From Histoplasma ohiense (Eukaryota; Ascomycota; Eurotiomycetes; Onygenales; Ajellomycetaceae), in the NCBI GenBank assembly GCA_017607445.1, contig JAEVHH010000004.1:5518001-5582000 (forward strand): a stretch of DNA of 64,000 nucleotides. Reading direction: 5' to 3'. This document shows positions 23,789 through 36,082 of this stretch, piece after piece. The stretch's first letter is position 1, and every line of letters starts with the position of its first letter. The position numbers were made by a program, and so were the translations under genes. The notes beneath the pieces are model-generated. The model saw nothing but the letters and a program-made list of their open reading frames with translations, was not told the origin of the DNA and did no database searches.

Positions 23789-26287
23789 TCAAGCCGACCA
23801 AACATTTTCCTTCCCACCAGCACTAATTCTTTGCCGCTGGTCCCTGAGCTTGAGTCGTCTCATAGCTGCTGCCACTCTATCCGCGGGGAGTGAATCGCGT
23901 TTCAAGCTCGCAGGACTATGAAGAGAGTTGCTTCCGCAGAGTTTAGACTCATCTCCCTGGATGGGACCCTGACGATTCATGCCTGAATAGCTAGCCATCG
24001 CCGTTGCAGCCTTAGCAGAAGTCCTTGGAAGTACACGAGTCCCGCTGACCTTCCGTCTGAGATGATTGTGATACTGGCTTGAAAGTCTTGAAGGAGGGTG
24101 CGTAGGGTTTGAGGAGATGTGGATCATAGAGGGTCTGGGGGACAATGCTGAGCGGCTTTGGAGATTTGGTCTTGGCCTTCGCTTCTCAGGTGATGGCACT
24201 GGGCTGTTCTCCACTGGCGGAAGGGTTGGTGGAGAAGAGGGTGGAATGGAGGGATCATCTCGATATGGGATGGTCCTCGTAGTGCGATTTTTGGGCAGGA
24301 CGGGAGAATCCTGGGGATTAGTCGGTGGCTCGTTGTCGTCCTCGTTGCAATCAGTCAAGGTATCCGTTCGACTCCGTTTCGTGACCCCAAGCCTAGCCTC
24401 ACTTCGCTCAGACGGGCGTGATTTAGGTTCCATCATATCAATATGTTCGTCAAGGGTATTTTCAAGATTGTCGCTTCCAGGAACATATTCATCTTTAACA
24501 AGGTCCTTTCTGGAACTTCCCACCTTCATGACTTTATAATCTTGGGTGATTCGAACTGCAGCTTCAGTCCCTTTGCGAGGACTATACTTCCCATCTTGCC
24601 AATCCTCCATGTTGTGCTCCCCGTTCAGACCTGAACGGTTGGGCCATTCTTTTGTTTCACCTCTCCGTCTAACGTTGTTATGAGAAGCGTGTTCTGCAAT
24701 TGATATATTGTGCCGGAGAGAATCAATCATATCCTGCATGTGTTGTTTTTCTTCGATAAAGGATTGTCTTAATACTTGCTCCGCTTCTAGGTGGTGTTGT
24801 TTTGCCTCGTCTAAACGGTTTTTGTATTCCTGGACCCGGTCCTGCAGTTTTTGCTCTTTTTGTTTCAACCTTGCTTCTTTAGCTTTCCGCCTGTCTTCGT
24901 AATTTGTCATCTCCTCCTTAAACCGGGCGAGACTTAGTTTTAATGCTTTGTTTTCTTTTTGAAGTTCGACCGCTTTGCGTTCCGAACTCTCAGCCAAGTC
25001 TTGAAGTTTGTTGGTATCCAATTTGCTGTTTTCGAATTCCTTGAGTTGGGAATTAGCCAATTCAAGTGCCTTCTCCATTTTTCGGAGTTTTTGGCGAAGG
25101 TCCTCCGAGGATGCACTGTTTTCTTGAGACTCGCCATCGCTCTCTATCACCCCGTGTCGCTCTAGGGCTTTCCGTAGCGAATCGGCTTTGCGCTTGTATT
25201 GTACAGCTAAGGCTGTTTGTTCGGATAGCTCTTTAAACATATCTTCGTTCGACTGATTTTGGTTGGTACCATCTACCACTCCAGCTGCAAGCTTAGAAAC
25301 GCGAAGCTCCATTTCCGCAACTTTGGCCTCTTCTCGTTTCAATTTATCCGACAAACGGCGCATTTCCAAATCCTTTTTCTTCGCGTAAGACTTCGCGACC
25401 GATCTGTATTGGATTAGCTTTTTGATCTCTCGATCAGTCCTCGCTCTATAACTATCGAACTCAGATTTCCAGTACATTCCCGACTGAGAATGCGGTTCAT
25501 CAAGATTTGTCGTCACATCCTCCTCGTTTTCCTCTTCATCCTCATCCTTGCGTTGTTCTTCTTTCATCCGAGGTTGGCCGGCCTCCTTATCGGGTGAGGG
25601 GTGTATTCGATCGGTAATATCAAAAAGTTCGTCATTTTCATCCCGTTTCTTTTCCCCAACTAGATTTTGGCTCCGAGCCTCGAAGAGAGATTTGGTGGGT
25701 TTGCTTCTCTTCTTGCCGCTTTCCTCATGTTGTTTGCCTGTCCATTGCCGGCTTATATTACCATTATAAGCAATCGGTTCGAAGAGAGATTTTTTTCGTT
25801 CATTATCCACAACCCCTTCACCAAACGAAACCGTCTTCCGTCGTGTTGCCGCAGTCCCTGGCGTCAGTAGAATGCTCTTTGTGGGTGAAGCCATTGGCTG
25901 TGCAGATACATCCGACGTTAGAAGCGATGGCTGCAAATCTAAAGGGCCGGAATTTTTTGGTTTTGACGGTATATGTATATTGGTGTCCTTGCGATTGACG
26001 GTAGGCTTTAGTGACCTAATTGGGACAGTAAGCTCATCGTCGGTAGCATCGGGCCCTGGAGTGCCCACAATGGCATTTTTGAATGCCCGAAAAGCAAATA
26101 CGGGAGCGGGAGTCTCTGGAGCTTCCTGGGCCTTGGAACCGTCTAAAAATAGTCGGAATAATTAGCAATTGGAGCGTAAAAGTAAACTTGTCATTGGTAG
26201 GAAAGCGTATAGAGGCGGTGTGAAAAATTGCATACCTGCAAAGCCAGTGTACTCACCGCGTCCTGAGCCAGCAAACCAGCCCAACAT
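23789..26287 (-). CDS. CUT12: Spindle pole body-associated protein Cut12-like
   Basis: This is a fungal Cut12-type spindle pole body protein, which in fission yeast links the pole to mitotic entry control. The model is complement(23789..26142, 26257..26287), giving 794 residues. The 31-nt first exon encodes MLGWFAGSGR and joins in phase across a 114-nt intron. Residues 18-45 (ETPAPVFAFRAFKNAIVGTP) and SPTKSILLTPGTAATRRKTVSFG near residue 90 are the conserved Cut12 blocks; the second is a likely phosphorylation-rich docking motif. Residues about 220-500 are heptad-rich coiled coil (Lys, Glu, Leu, Gln). The Pro/Ser-rich tail has SP and TP sites, and the protein ends near AAAMRRLKLRDQRQR. It is divergent from GCN2. 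Confidence 0.83.
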
Positions 26288-26724
26288 ATTGACAAAACGG
26301 CTGGATATCACTTGGGAGAAGGGGCAAACGAGGTCAACAAGTGGATATCAGAGAATCAATGTTCCCGCACCATGTTCGTTGACTTGGAGTTGTGGGAATG
26401 GCCACTCCAATCCGTCTTGCAACGTGGAGATGGCTTGGTTTGTTTACTTCGACGTCACCGCCGCCAAGTGGCGCGGAAAACGCGGTGCTTTCAAGTTTCG
26501 GCCTAGCGCGGCCAGTATACCCAACCGCCAACAGGCGCCACAGGGGAAGAACATCATTGACTTAGCACCTCACTTCTCAACTTATCCCCCCCCCCCGCGT
26601 TCAGTCAAATCATGTCTAGATAGAGGGCTGCAGCTTCGGCTGCATCTTTGTTGCTCACATTTACTGGCGAGCAACGGGCGCGATCTCATCCCAATGTGTT
26701 TTGATGTTCATTTCCAAGCCCGCC
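26288..26724. promoter_or_regulatory. Divergent promoter region CUT12/GCN2
   Basis: 437 bases between two start codons. It contains a C10 run near 26586. Open frames crossing it (for example 26169-26801) only overlap CUT12 antisense and the GCN2 start. Confidence 0.6.
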
Positions 26725-29700
26725 ATGCCTCACAAACACAAGAAATCCAATGTCCTGAAGAACGACGCTCTAGGAGTAGAGAAAAAGGAGAATCCTCCTG
26801 AGACACCCGCTATCCTCCCTGCGACTAACTACAAAGAAATCCGTGAAAACGAGGCTGACGCTTTGCGCTCAATCTATTCGACCGATTTTGAAGATGTAGA
26901 GGTTCGACAAGCAGCTTGGCATGTAAGTTTCGTACAACAAGCGCTAGTCTTTTTGTATTTATAACGGATATGTGTACATCTACGGGACAGTGTGCTCATG
27001 GTCTGGTAAATAGCAAGTCTCTGAAGTAGCTTTCAAATTGCATCTGAGAGCATCCACGAACCCGGACGTGAGTGTTGTCCTGTTAGTTTCGCTGCCTGCG
27101 ACATATCCCAAGACAATCCCAAATTTGACCGTCCAAGGCCTCGATGACCTCCGGAAGGGCGCCAAATCCAGGATCAAGGATGTCATTGATACGAAACCGA
27201 AAAATCTTCTGGGTTCGGAAATGATCTACGAACTTGCGTTATCCATCCAGGATATTCTCGAAGATGCCGCAATATCACAAGCCGAGGACAAAGATATGCC
27301 AAGCCTGGAGGAAGAGCGGATTGTCCAGGAAGCCGCAGCAATCCAACAGGCAGAAGAACAGAAGCAGGAAGAGCGGAGAAAGCAGGAACAAGCCACTGCT
27401 GAACAGGAGAAGGCTTTACAAACGCTGATTGAGAGTAAAATCAAACAGAGACAACGAGTGAAAGAACAAGTATCACGGCGGAGAAGCAAGGTGGCTCTCG
27501 AGCATAATGAGTCTTTTGATTCATCTGAAGATAGTTCTGATACTGTTTCTTTTGACCCACCGTTAGTAATGAATGACTATGATGAACGGCCCATTACTTT
27601 CCAGGCGGTACTTGGGAAGACGTTGATTGCCAGCGCTCCGCACAAGGCGACTTTCACAGTTCGGCCCGTTTCTCCAGGTAATGGGACTCGTGTTCCACTT
27701 CTCGTCCTTAAAGAGCTATTTATTCGCGAAAAGGGCTCGGGACATGACATCCGACAGGAAATTAGGGCGAGCGAGGACAAGCTTGAAATCTTAAAGCGAC
27801 TGAAACATCCAAACCTAGTTGATTTTATCGGATTCAAGATATATCGTCCTCCCGATCCCGAGGCGTTTCACGAAGGCACCTGGCATATTTATACTTTGTT
27901 CGAATATGCTAACAAAGGATCGCTATCCGAACTTCTTGACATGGTCAGTAGTTTGACTGCAGATACCGCAAGGCCGTGGATGATACAGTTGCTTGATGCC
28001 TTAGAGTACTATCATCGTAACGGTATTGTTCACGGCAACATTCACTCTGGACGAGTGTTGTTGTTCAGAACCCAGTCCAATAACACGGTACTCAAACTCT
28101 TGAGTGGTGTGGAGGAAGCACTTCCAGTGCCAGCTGGAACCAAACGAACCCTTACCTCCTCGCAGTCTCCGTTTTGGATACCACCAGAGCTCACACAGAG
28201 AGGTTCCCAGCCAAGCACCAAAACTGATGTATGGGATCTGGGGATAGTTTTTCTGCAAATGAGTTTTGGCAAGGACATAATGCAGCGGTATACATCTGCC
28301 AATGCTCTTATGCGTGCAATCGATCTTTCGATGCCTTTGGAAGAAATGCTTGGAGAGATATTTAGGCCGGATCCCAAAAAAAGACCTACCGCATTCCAAA
28401 TTCAGCCATCCGAGTTCCTCCGAATCAATGCGCCACTGCTTGAGCCATCGGTCGCATCGAATTCAATCCCAACCCGAAGACGAAGCCGGCTTGACTCCCA
28501 AGCCGCCCTCCCTTCATTTTCTCGATATGGACAGGACTTCGATGAAGCTGGGCGTCTAGGCAGGGGAGGGTTTGGGCAAGTTGTGAAAGCGAGAAATAAA
28601 CTTGACGGCGGGTTTTACGCAATCAAGAAAATCTCTTCAAAATCAGGAATTGCTCTCAAAGATACTTTGTCCGAAATTATGTTACTATCAAGGCTTAATC
28701 ATCCATACGTCGTACGGTATTTTACTGCATGGCTCGAACGAGACTGTCACGCTATTGACGAGGAGGCAGTATCATCTACAGAAGCAAATTCGCCTCATCC
28801 TGAAGACGACGTCGATTTTGGATATAGCGCAAGTGGACTTGACTTCATAAGCTCGAAGGGGTATCCTGATATAGAATTTGGTTACGAGAGTGATGAACAA
28901 GACCACACGGATATAGCCTCAGAAGAATCGGGCCACCATCGGCCGCAGAGCCTTTCGAAAACAGATGAAGGGTCAAGCCTCCAAAGGCAGAGATCGGGAT
29001 CATCGTCCCATATTGTGACAACTACGCTTTATATTCAGATGGAATACTGTGAAAAGCATGTGAGTACTCTAGTCCTAGATATCCTACTGAACGAAAAGTG
29101 ACGATTTAACCGTATTTTTTTTATAGACCCTGCGCGATTTAATTAGGAACGGATTATATGACGACATTCAGTTTTCTTGGAGATTGTTCCGACAGATTTT
29201 GGACGGACTAAGCCATATCCATAGCCATGGTATTATTCACCGGGATCTGAAGCCGGATAATATTTTTATCGATGTTGCGAACAACCCGCGCATCGGCGAC
29301 TTTGGCCTGGCTACGACCGGCCAGTTCACAATGGCAGTTCGATCTTCGAATGTTGCAGATATCGGTGGGAACTATACCAGGAGTGTAGGCACCACCTACT
29401 ATGTTGCTCCTGAAATGAAATCAGTGTCGTTAGGCCAGTACAATGAGAAAGTCGACGTAAGTTTTCTCCTTTCGTAATATTTTAATCCCTTGTGGAATTA
29501 CACCCAATTGAAGGAATACTAATATCAGTAGATGTATTCACTTGGTATAATATTTTTGGAAATGTGTCATCCTCTCCAGACGGCGATGGAACGCGATCGT
29601 ACTTTACAGATGGTTAGGGAAAAAGTTCATACGCTCCCGTCGACATTCGAGGTACCAGAGAAAGCCATCCAAGGAGAAATAATTGAATCACTTCTGAGCC

Positions 29701-31922
29701 ACCGTCCAAGTGAACGACCAACCGCGGCAGAACTTCTTCAAAGCGACAAAATACCGCTACAAGTTGAGGAAGAAATGTTTCGAAAGGCTATTATGGGAAT
29801 TCTATCTGATCGCAACTCACCGGACTATAATAAAATCCTATCAGCCATTTTCTCCCAACCCCCCAGAAAATTCGAAGACATCGCGTGGGATATGGACGCC
29901 CGCGGGACGCCACCTGTTACTGAAGTGTTGCTTCAAAGTCTTGTAAAAGAAAAATTATCATCGATATTCCGGAAACACGGCGCTATTGAGATGACACGCA
30001 GCACTCTCTTTCCACGTTCCGAGCACTACCCGTCAGGGGTGGTGCGACTTTTAGACCCGTCAGGCAACCTTGTCCAGCTACCCTATGACCTCACTCTCCC
30101 GAATGCTCGTTCTATATCTAGATTGGACTCTTCCATCGAGAAGACCTTCACCTTTGGCACCGTCTACCGGGAATCTATACACGGGGCAGCACCGCGTTGC
30201 CATCATGAGGTTGACTTTGACATGATATCTCATAACACTTTGGATTTGGCGTTAAAGGAGGCAGAAGTCATGAAAGTTTTGGATGAAATTTTGAATGAAT
30301 TCCCTTCCCTGAGGTCAGCCCCGATGTGTTTCCACATTAACCACTCAGATCTCCTGGACGCGATTTTGTCATTCTGTCGAATCAGCCCCCAGCAAAAGCC
30401 CCTAGTGAAGGAAATCATTAGCAAACTGAACATCGGGCCGTACTCAATACAGAAGATTAGAAGTGAACTTCGATCTCCAACTATTGGGGTCGCTTCTACA
30501 TCGGTCGACGACCTTGCTAGGTTCGACTTTCGAGGTTTGTTGTTCTGTTGTAACTCCTATTTTAAACATATGACGTTTTCTGATGCCGAAGAACAGATAG
30601 TCCAGACAAAGCCCTAAAGCGGCTTCGTACCATCATGGAAGGAACAGAGTTTACAGACCGTCTCGCCCCAATATTCGCCCGTCTAAATGCTGTGGTGTCG
30701 TATCTTAAAGGATTCCGCGTGAAGAGAAAGGTCTATGTGAACCCGCTGAGCAGTCTTAATGATAAATTTTTTCGCGGAAGTGTTCTCTTTCAATGCGTTT
30801 CTGATACTAAACGTCGGGATGTTTTTGCGGCCGGAGGAAGGTACGACAGCCTCATTCAAGAATTCCACCCTAAAGTTCTGTATTCAGGCAACCAGCGTCA
30901 TGCTGTCGGATTCAACCTCGGATGGGAAAAACTGTACCTCTCAATGTCGAACTATCTGAAAGGGTCAAACAAGGCCTTCCTCAAACAAGGAGAGACGGAG
31001 ATAAGCGGAATCTGGAGGTCTAGACGGGTAAGTTAAACCTTCGCTAGAGAAGTTCGAGTTTGGCGAATTCTGATTGAAATAGTGTGATGTTCTCGTCGCT
31101 AGTTTTGACCCTACGGTCCTTCGTACCGTGGGTGTTGGGGTCGTTCAAGACCTATGGGCGCATGGGATAAGTGCTGAACTTTCCGTCGATGCTTCTTCCC
31201 TAGAGGAGATTATCACGCGTTATAGAAATGATAATCATAGCTGGGTCGTCATCGTCAAGCAGGATAGCATGGAGCGGGGCCTGAAAGTTAAGAATATTAG
31301 CGCCAAGGAAGAGTATGAGGTGAGAAGTTCTGAGTTGGCGGCGTGGCTTCTAAGTGAAATCCGCGTACGAAATCAACGTGAGCGTCTAACAAATGCTGTC
31401 AAACCCCTGAAACATCTCTACCATCGAGATTCCAGCGTTCCAGCTGGAGAAAAAGATCCGGATGTCAGGATTTTGACCGCGATCCACCGGAACAAGAAAA
31501 TGAACAGGCGAAACATCATTGAGGCCGGTATGTTATGTCCCCTTTGAAGACTGCAAACAATTGGTGCAAGGAAGGCCTTATTCTAACGGTTACCTTTTCG
31601 TTTTATAGCCATTCGTGAATCACGCAGCGTAATGGACAGAGCGCTTGATGGACCTATTGCAGCAATTGATACTCGAGACGATATTTTGGAAGCCCTCCGG
31701 GATATTCGTCTTTCAGATCCTGACAGGTGGCGAACTTTGATACAGAACTGCCCATTAACGGAAAGGAAGTATATGGCTCAAGTGCATGAAATGCTCAACG
31801 ACCTTGCCAATGAGCGTCGAGACCCTCAGGATGGCAAAGAAAAATATAAGAACGCGTTTATCTACAATTACCGGACCGGTAGTTGTATCTATTATGATCT
31901 CTCACGCAGTAATGAGAAATGA
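26725..31922 (+). CDS. GCN2: eIF2alpha kinase Gcn2 (cpc-3/cpcC type)
   Basis: Gcn2 senses uncharged tRNA and phosphorylates eIF2alpha to switch on general amino-acid control. Exons are 26725..26922, 27014..29059, 29127..29456, 29532..30534, 30597..31027, 31083..31527 and 31609..31922, giving 1588 residues (yeast 1659). Domain order is classical. An RWD domain (YKEIRENEADALRSIY) comes first, then a Lys/Glu/Gln helical stretch (about 175-235). Next is a pseudokinase, in which VHGNIHSGRVLL has HGN in place of HRD. The true kinase has a LGRGGFGQVV loop near residue 580, an acidic insert, HRDLKPDNIF near 784 and GDFGLA. A histidyl-tRNA synthetase-like domain runs from about residue 990 (FTFGTVYRE, RYDSLIQEF), followed by the ribosome-binding C-terminal domain. 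All phases agree; no damage was seen. Confidence 0.97.
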
Positions 31923-32118
31923 ACCTATTAGAGATGAATATTAAATGAATGAACCATGAATGACATGATTGAATGATACCCCTCTGTTTATACGGAACTC
32001 CTGCATGGCCCCCCTCCAGAAGAGAATTTAATGTTTGCCAATATGTAGAATAGTTCCTTAAGGATTTTAAAAAGACTACTGTACATACAATCATATTTAA
32101 AAATCTAACCTACAAAAA
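31923..32118. other. Short convergent spacer GCN2/CWC2
   Basis: Only 196 bases separate the stops of GCN2 (+) and CWC2 (-), so their 3' UTRs probably abut or overlap. No other feature was seen. Confidence 0.6.
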
Positions 32119-33351
32119 TCAATCGCTATCATCACTATCATAAGCCACTAGTGGACCACTGGAAGCTGGAGCTGCTTGCTGTGTGGTAAAACTTCCACCT
32201 GTAAACCCATTCAATGCACTCAGCGTGGAGCTAGATAATATTCCACAACCACCACCTTCCACTTGCTGCTGTGTCGCTGCTGGAGCATCCTCAATCAAAC
32301 GAGCTTCCGAAGCCTCAACCTGTCGTGCCTCCTTCTCCTGCTCCAACTCCCTAGTGCGGGCATACCAAACCTCATCAGGGGGTTCATAACCACTAAGCCC
32401 GAAACTCCCCTCAATCTTCTTCCGCTTCCTTGCCTCAGGATCTCTCCCTTCCAGCTCCGCCACAAACTCTGCTGGTAATGCCTTCCTCACTGCCTCTGCC
32501 GCCTGCTCCTCAATTCGTTGTGCATCCCTCTTCTGAGCCAACGGGTTCGGATCAACCGTCGCCCACCGCACGTTGAGTACCTCATTATGATCTAGGCTCT
32601 GATGAGACATTGCCTCCTTGGCGAACTGTGAATTTGCCTCATTGGTATACGTCACAAACGCCACGCCTCGAGAATTCAACACACGGATGCGTTCCACCTG
32701 GCCCCATTCAGCAAAATGTCTCGCGACGATTTCCTCGATGTCATCTGATACATGTATTCTGCCAATGTATAGTGTTCTGTTCTGCCTCATAAAGCTCCCG
32801 ACGCCGCCCATGTCATCTCGGTAATCACTGTGTTTTTCACGGCCGAAACAGTCCACATTTGGATTGAACAGGTCATGCAAGCCGGGTAGACGATGTAGGT
32901 AGTCACATTCATGGCCCTTGGGGCACAGGCCGCGTGCAAAGAAGAGGCAAAAGTATGAACCACGAACTTTGTCCGCGCGCGTGTAGCCGCTGTCACGGGC
33001 TATGTTACAGCGTGAAGGAGCAGGTTGTTGTGAGAGGTATTTATCTTCGCGATCGCCACCAGACCATTTATTGTACCAGATGTTGAATATCGTGCCTGTT
33101 TGGGGTGGAGGCTCGGATTTTACTGTTGCTGGATCGACTTGTGGCCGGGCTGGTCTTCGCTTTCGGCGGATTATCTTCTTTGTTTTCTTTTCAGGGTCTG
33201 CTACGTCAGTAGAGCTTGTCGCGAGTGAGGTGTCGGCGCCAGTTGAGACGGCGAGATCCATGGAGGGAGTTGAGGCTTCTTGTATTCTAGTGTCGGGTCC
33301 GGGTGAGGTAGAAGGAACAGTAAGCTGCTGCATGGCAGCTACGTCAGCCAT
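32119..33351 (-). CDS. CWC2: Pre-mRNA-splicing factor Cwc2
   Basis: Cwc2 (RBM22-like) is a Prp19-complex protein that contacts U6 snRNA in the active spliceosome. It is a single exon of 410 residues. After a Ser/Thr/Pro-rich N terminus and a basic stretch (KKTKKIIRRKRRPARP) comes the Torus region with FNIWYNKWSGGDRED. A CCCH zinc finger follows (FCLFFARGLCPKGHECDYLH), then the conserved link FGREKHSDYRDDMGGVGSF. The RRM has TLYIGRIHV and RGVAFVTYTNEANSQFAKEAM as RNP2 and RNP1 regions. The tail is charged and ends in YDSDDSD. The start at 33351 is the first in-frame ATG. It converges on GCN2 with 196 bases between. Confidence 0.96.
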   Translation of the reverse strand: MADVAAMQQLTVPSTSPGPDTRIQEASTPSMDLAVSTGADTSLATSSTDVADPEKKTKKIIRRKRRPARPQVDPATVKSEPPPQTGTIFNIWYNKWSGGDREDKYLSQQPAPSRCNIARDSGYTRADKVRGSYFCLFFARGLCPKGHECDYLHRLPGLHDLFNPNVDCFGREKHSDYRDDMGGVGSFMRQNRTLYIGRIHVSDDIEEIVARHFAEWGQVERIRVLNSRGVAFVTYTNEANSQFAKEAMSHQSLDHNEVLNVRWATVDPNPLAQKRDAQRIEEQAAEAVRKALPAEFVAELEGRDPEARKRKKIEGSFGLSGYEPPDEVWYARTRELEQEKEARQVEASEARLIEDAPAATQQQVEGGGCGILSSSTLSALNGFTGGSFTTQQAAPASSGPLVAYDSDDSD

Positions 33352-33618
33352 GGCTAAAGATGTAGTTGTTTTTTGCGTTGGTCTTGGTTGCGTTGGTCTT
33401 GGTTGAGTTGGAGATGAATTATGTAGCTGTGAGGTGCAGGAGGTCGAAAAAAAGGATTATATAAGCCAAAACGGCTGGCCCTCGCTCCTCCCACCAGGAA
33501 TGCATGCCGCTGTAACTACGAAGGGCATTTGTTCTAAACTGGTTTTATTGATAATAAATTACTCCATCTTGCCTTATTAAGGAGCAATCCTTTCACCCAA
33601 CAGGGGTGCCTTGCGAAA
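33352..33618. promoter_or_regulatory. Divergent promoter region CWC2/RBG1
   Basis: 267 bases between the start codons of CWC2 (-) and RBG1 (+). It includes a short imperfect repeat of a TTGGTCTTGGT-like unit at about 33379-33404, just upstream of CWC2. Confidence 0.55.
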
Positions 33619-35659
33619 ATGGTGAATATCACAGACAAAATCAAAGAGTGAGGGAGCACCGTAACCCTGGATTCCCATGAGCCAGTTTAACATGGTGATG
33701 TTTCTGTTTATATAGGATCGAGGAGGAGATGCGCAGGACGCAGAGTGAGCTGTTCTATCCTTCTTTGCAAATAATACTATGGCTGACTCTCTGGTGAATA
33801 GAGAATAAGGCAACGGGTTCGTAAAACTGTTCAAATCTGATGATCTGTTGGTGGCAGTATATTGATATCAAAATCGCTCTTAGAATACCATCTTGGTCTC
33901 CTCAAAGGGTATGTCCTATATATGAAATATCGTGTTTTTTCTCTTTCAATTTCTCTAACTGCAAAGCGAACATTCCTTTCCATGTGTGAAAACCTCCTTT
34001 TGTGATATAATGCTGTCTCATACCCAATTGATCCAAGTCAACAAGCCTGGAGGTTGTCTGTTTAAAGGGGCTTCGGATAACATATGCCTCCTGTTTGGAG
34101 ACTGGAAGGAAGCAGAGTGTCCATTCTATACACAGCAGAAGTCCCGATAGCAAATTGGTCTGAGCTCGCGGACAAAAAAATATAACTAACTTGACATCCG
34201 CAGAAAACTTGCACGACTACGAGCACAGCTTCTCGAGCCTACGGGTGGAGCGGGATCTGGCGGTGGCTCAGGATTCGATGTGAGCAAAAGCGGGGATGCG
34301 CGAATAGCCCTGGTGGGATTCCCATCCGTTGGCAAGTCAACTTTTTTATCAAAGATTACGAAGACGAAGAGTGAAGTTGCAGCATATTCATTCACTACGC
34401 TCACGGCGATCCCGGGCGTTTTGGAGTACGGAGGTGCCGAGATCCAGATCCTTGATCTCCCTGGTATTATCGAAGGCGCAGCCGAGGGTAAGGGCAGAGG
34501 GAGGCAGGTTATTTCTGCCGCGAAGGTGTGCAGGCATTATCTTCCCGGTGTTTTTCATTACGGCTGTCTTCCTCTGTTCTTGAATATATTAACTTCGTAT
34601 ATCTAACAAAATCTCTACTGCTAGACTAGCGATCTAATAATGATGGTTCTTGATGCTACAAAACGTGCCGAACAGCGAGCGCTACTGGAAGCTGAATTAG
34701 AGGCAGTGGGAATCCGGTTAAATCGGGAACCGCCGTGAGTTATTGCTGCTTTTAATGCGGTACCCTATTCATAACATCTAGGCTAATATATGTGTATCTC
34801 CATTATGTGTTGGAAGAAATATTTACCTGAAGGCGAAAAAAGCAGGAGGTATGAAAATCACATTCCAGACGCCGCCGAAAAATCTGGATGAAAAAATGGT
34901 CTTCAATATATTACGCGACTACAAGATTTTGAATTGCGAAGTTTTGGTCCGGGATGAGAATGGTACGTTTGGCGATTCAAGGATTTTTTTTTTTTTTTTT
35001 TTTTTTTTCGTTTTCCACGTTCCTTTTTCTTCGTAAACATGCTGCACGAGAAGCGAGGAGAACTAATGGATATCTTGCTCAGCTACTGTCGATGACTTTA
35101 TCGATGTTATTATGAAAGACCACAGGAAGTACATTAAATGGTAGTTTCGTTTCTTTTTATTTTCGTTAAAACCGTAACATCTCTCGAACTAACACACTTT
35201 TTCTTGTCCACCAGCCTTTATGTCTACAACAAAATAGACAGTGTCAGCCTGGACTTCCTCGATAAACTAGCCCGAGAACCCAACACGTGCGTTATGAGCT
35301 GTGAACTGGATCTGGGTATTCAGGACGTGATTGATCGGTGCTGGAAGGAGTTGCAGCTTATGCGGGTATACACCAAACGGTAAGTTTTTTCTATCCAATC
35401 CACATATGGGGTTCTCTCGGAATTCAATGCAAACCTCGGCAATTATAACAGAAAGGGCGTCGATCCCGACTTTTCGGAGGCATTGATTGTGCGCAATAAC
35501 GCTACGATTGAAGATGTGTGCGATCAGATTCATCGGACACTGAAGGATAATTTTAAATATGCGTTGGTTTGGGGGGCCAGTGCACGACATGTTCCACAGC
35601 GGGTGGGGCTGGGACATGTCATTGCTGATGAGGATGTGGTGTCGATAGCTACGAAGTGA
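33619..35659 (+). CDS. RBG1: Developmentally regulated GTP-binding protein 1 (Rbg1)
   Basis: Rbg1/DRG1 is a translation-associated Obg-HflX class GTPase. Ten exons give 368 residues, the family length: 33619..33647, 33716..33744, 33802..33816, 33884..33908, 34204..34525, 34625..34734, 34817..34962, 35083..35140, 35215..35379 and 35452..35659. Exons 1-4 (29, 29, 15 and 25 nt) spell the helical N terminus MVNITDKIKEIEEEMRRTQ then KNKATEYHLGLLKGKLARL, matching the family without a gap. GFPSVGKST near residue 70 is the P loop, DLPGIIEGAAEGKGRG is switch II, YVYNKID is the G4 motif, and the C-terminal TGS domain follows. Intron 4 (295 nt) is unusually long and intron 7 contains a T25 run. Confidence 0.95.
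34984..35008 (+). repeat. Poly(T) tract, 25 nt, in RBG1 intron 7
   Basis: A 25-nt T run lies about 20 bases after the intron 7 donor, far from its acceptor, so it is not the normal polypyrimidine tract. Confidence 0.9.
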
Positions 35660-35860
35660 GGGGGAAATCATATACACCTACGGAGTAGATCTAGATGCAT
35701 GGACGACTGGTTCCTGAATCGGCCGCTACAAAGGTGACAATATAGTATCATTAAAATCACAGCGGGTACTACGGCGTAGATAAAGCATATCGTGGGACCT
35801 CCAAATCGGGCCAATTAGGGCTTCCGATTAGGGCTGGATCACCCCACTAAAGCTTTGGCC

Positions 35861-35898
35861 AGAAACAACAAGAAACAACAGAAACAACAGAAACAACA
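35861..35898 (+). repeat. Tandem repeat, unit AGAAACAAC x4
   Basis: Four near-perfect copies of a 9-10 nt AGAAACAAC unit lie about 200 bases past the RBG1 stop. The purine and C-only composition suggests an unstructured transcript region. Confidence 0.85.
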
Positions 35899-36056
35899 AA
35901 GCGTTGGACAGCGGTTTATCAACTGGATCAAGTGAATATTCTCCATTGTTACATGCATACATACAAATATCAATAAGAATTCCACGGTTAACAGCCAAAA
36001 GAGGGAATTAACGAAGTATCCTCAAACCCCAGCTCCTGTGGACCACCGAAGTAGTG

Positions 36057-36082
36057 GATGGAAGCTTCGCGAAGCTTCCATC
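36057..36082. repeat. Perfect 26-bp palindrome
   Basis: The 13 bases 36057-36069 are the exact reverse complement of 36070-36082, centred on TTCGCGAA with flanking AAGCTT sites. It lies about 700 bases upstream of the DnaJ start codon and 400 bases after RBG1. It could form a cruciform or be the binding site of a dimeric protein. Confidence 0.9.

Noticed and set aside
27577..28399. Antisense open frames inside GCN2 and similar shadows in other genes
   Set aside because: They mirror codon usage of the sense gene and show no domain of their own.
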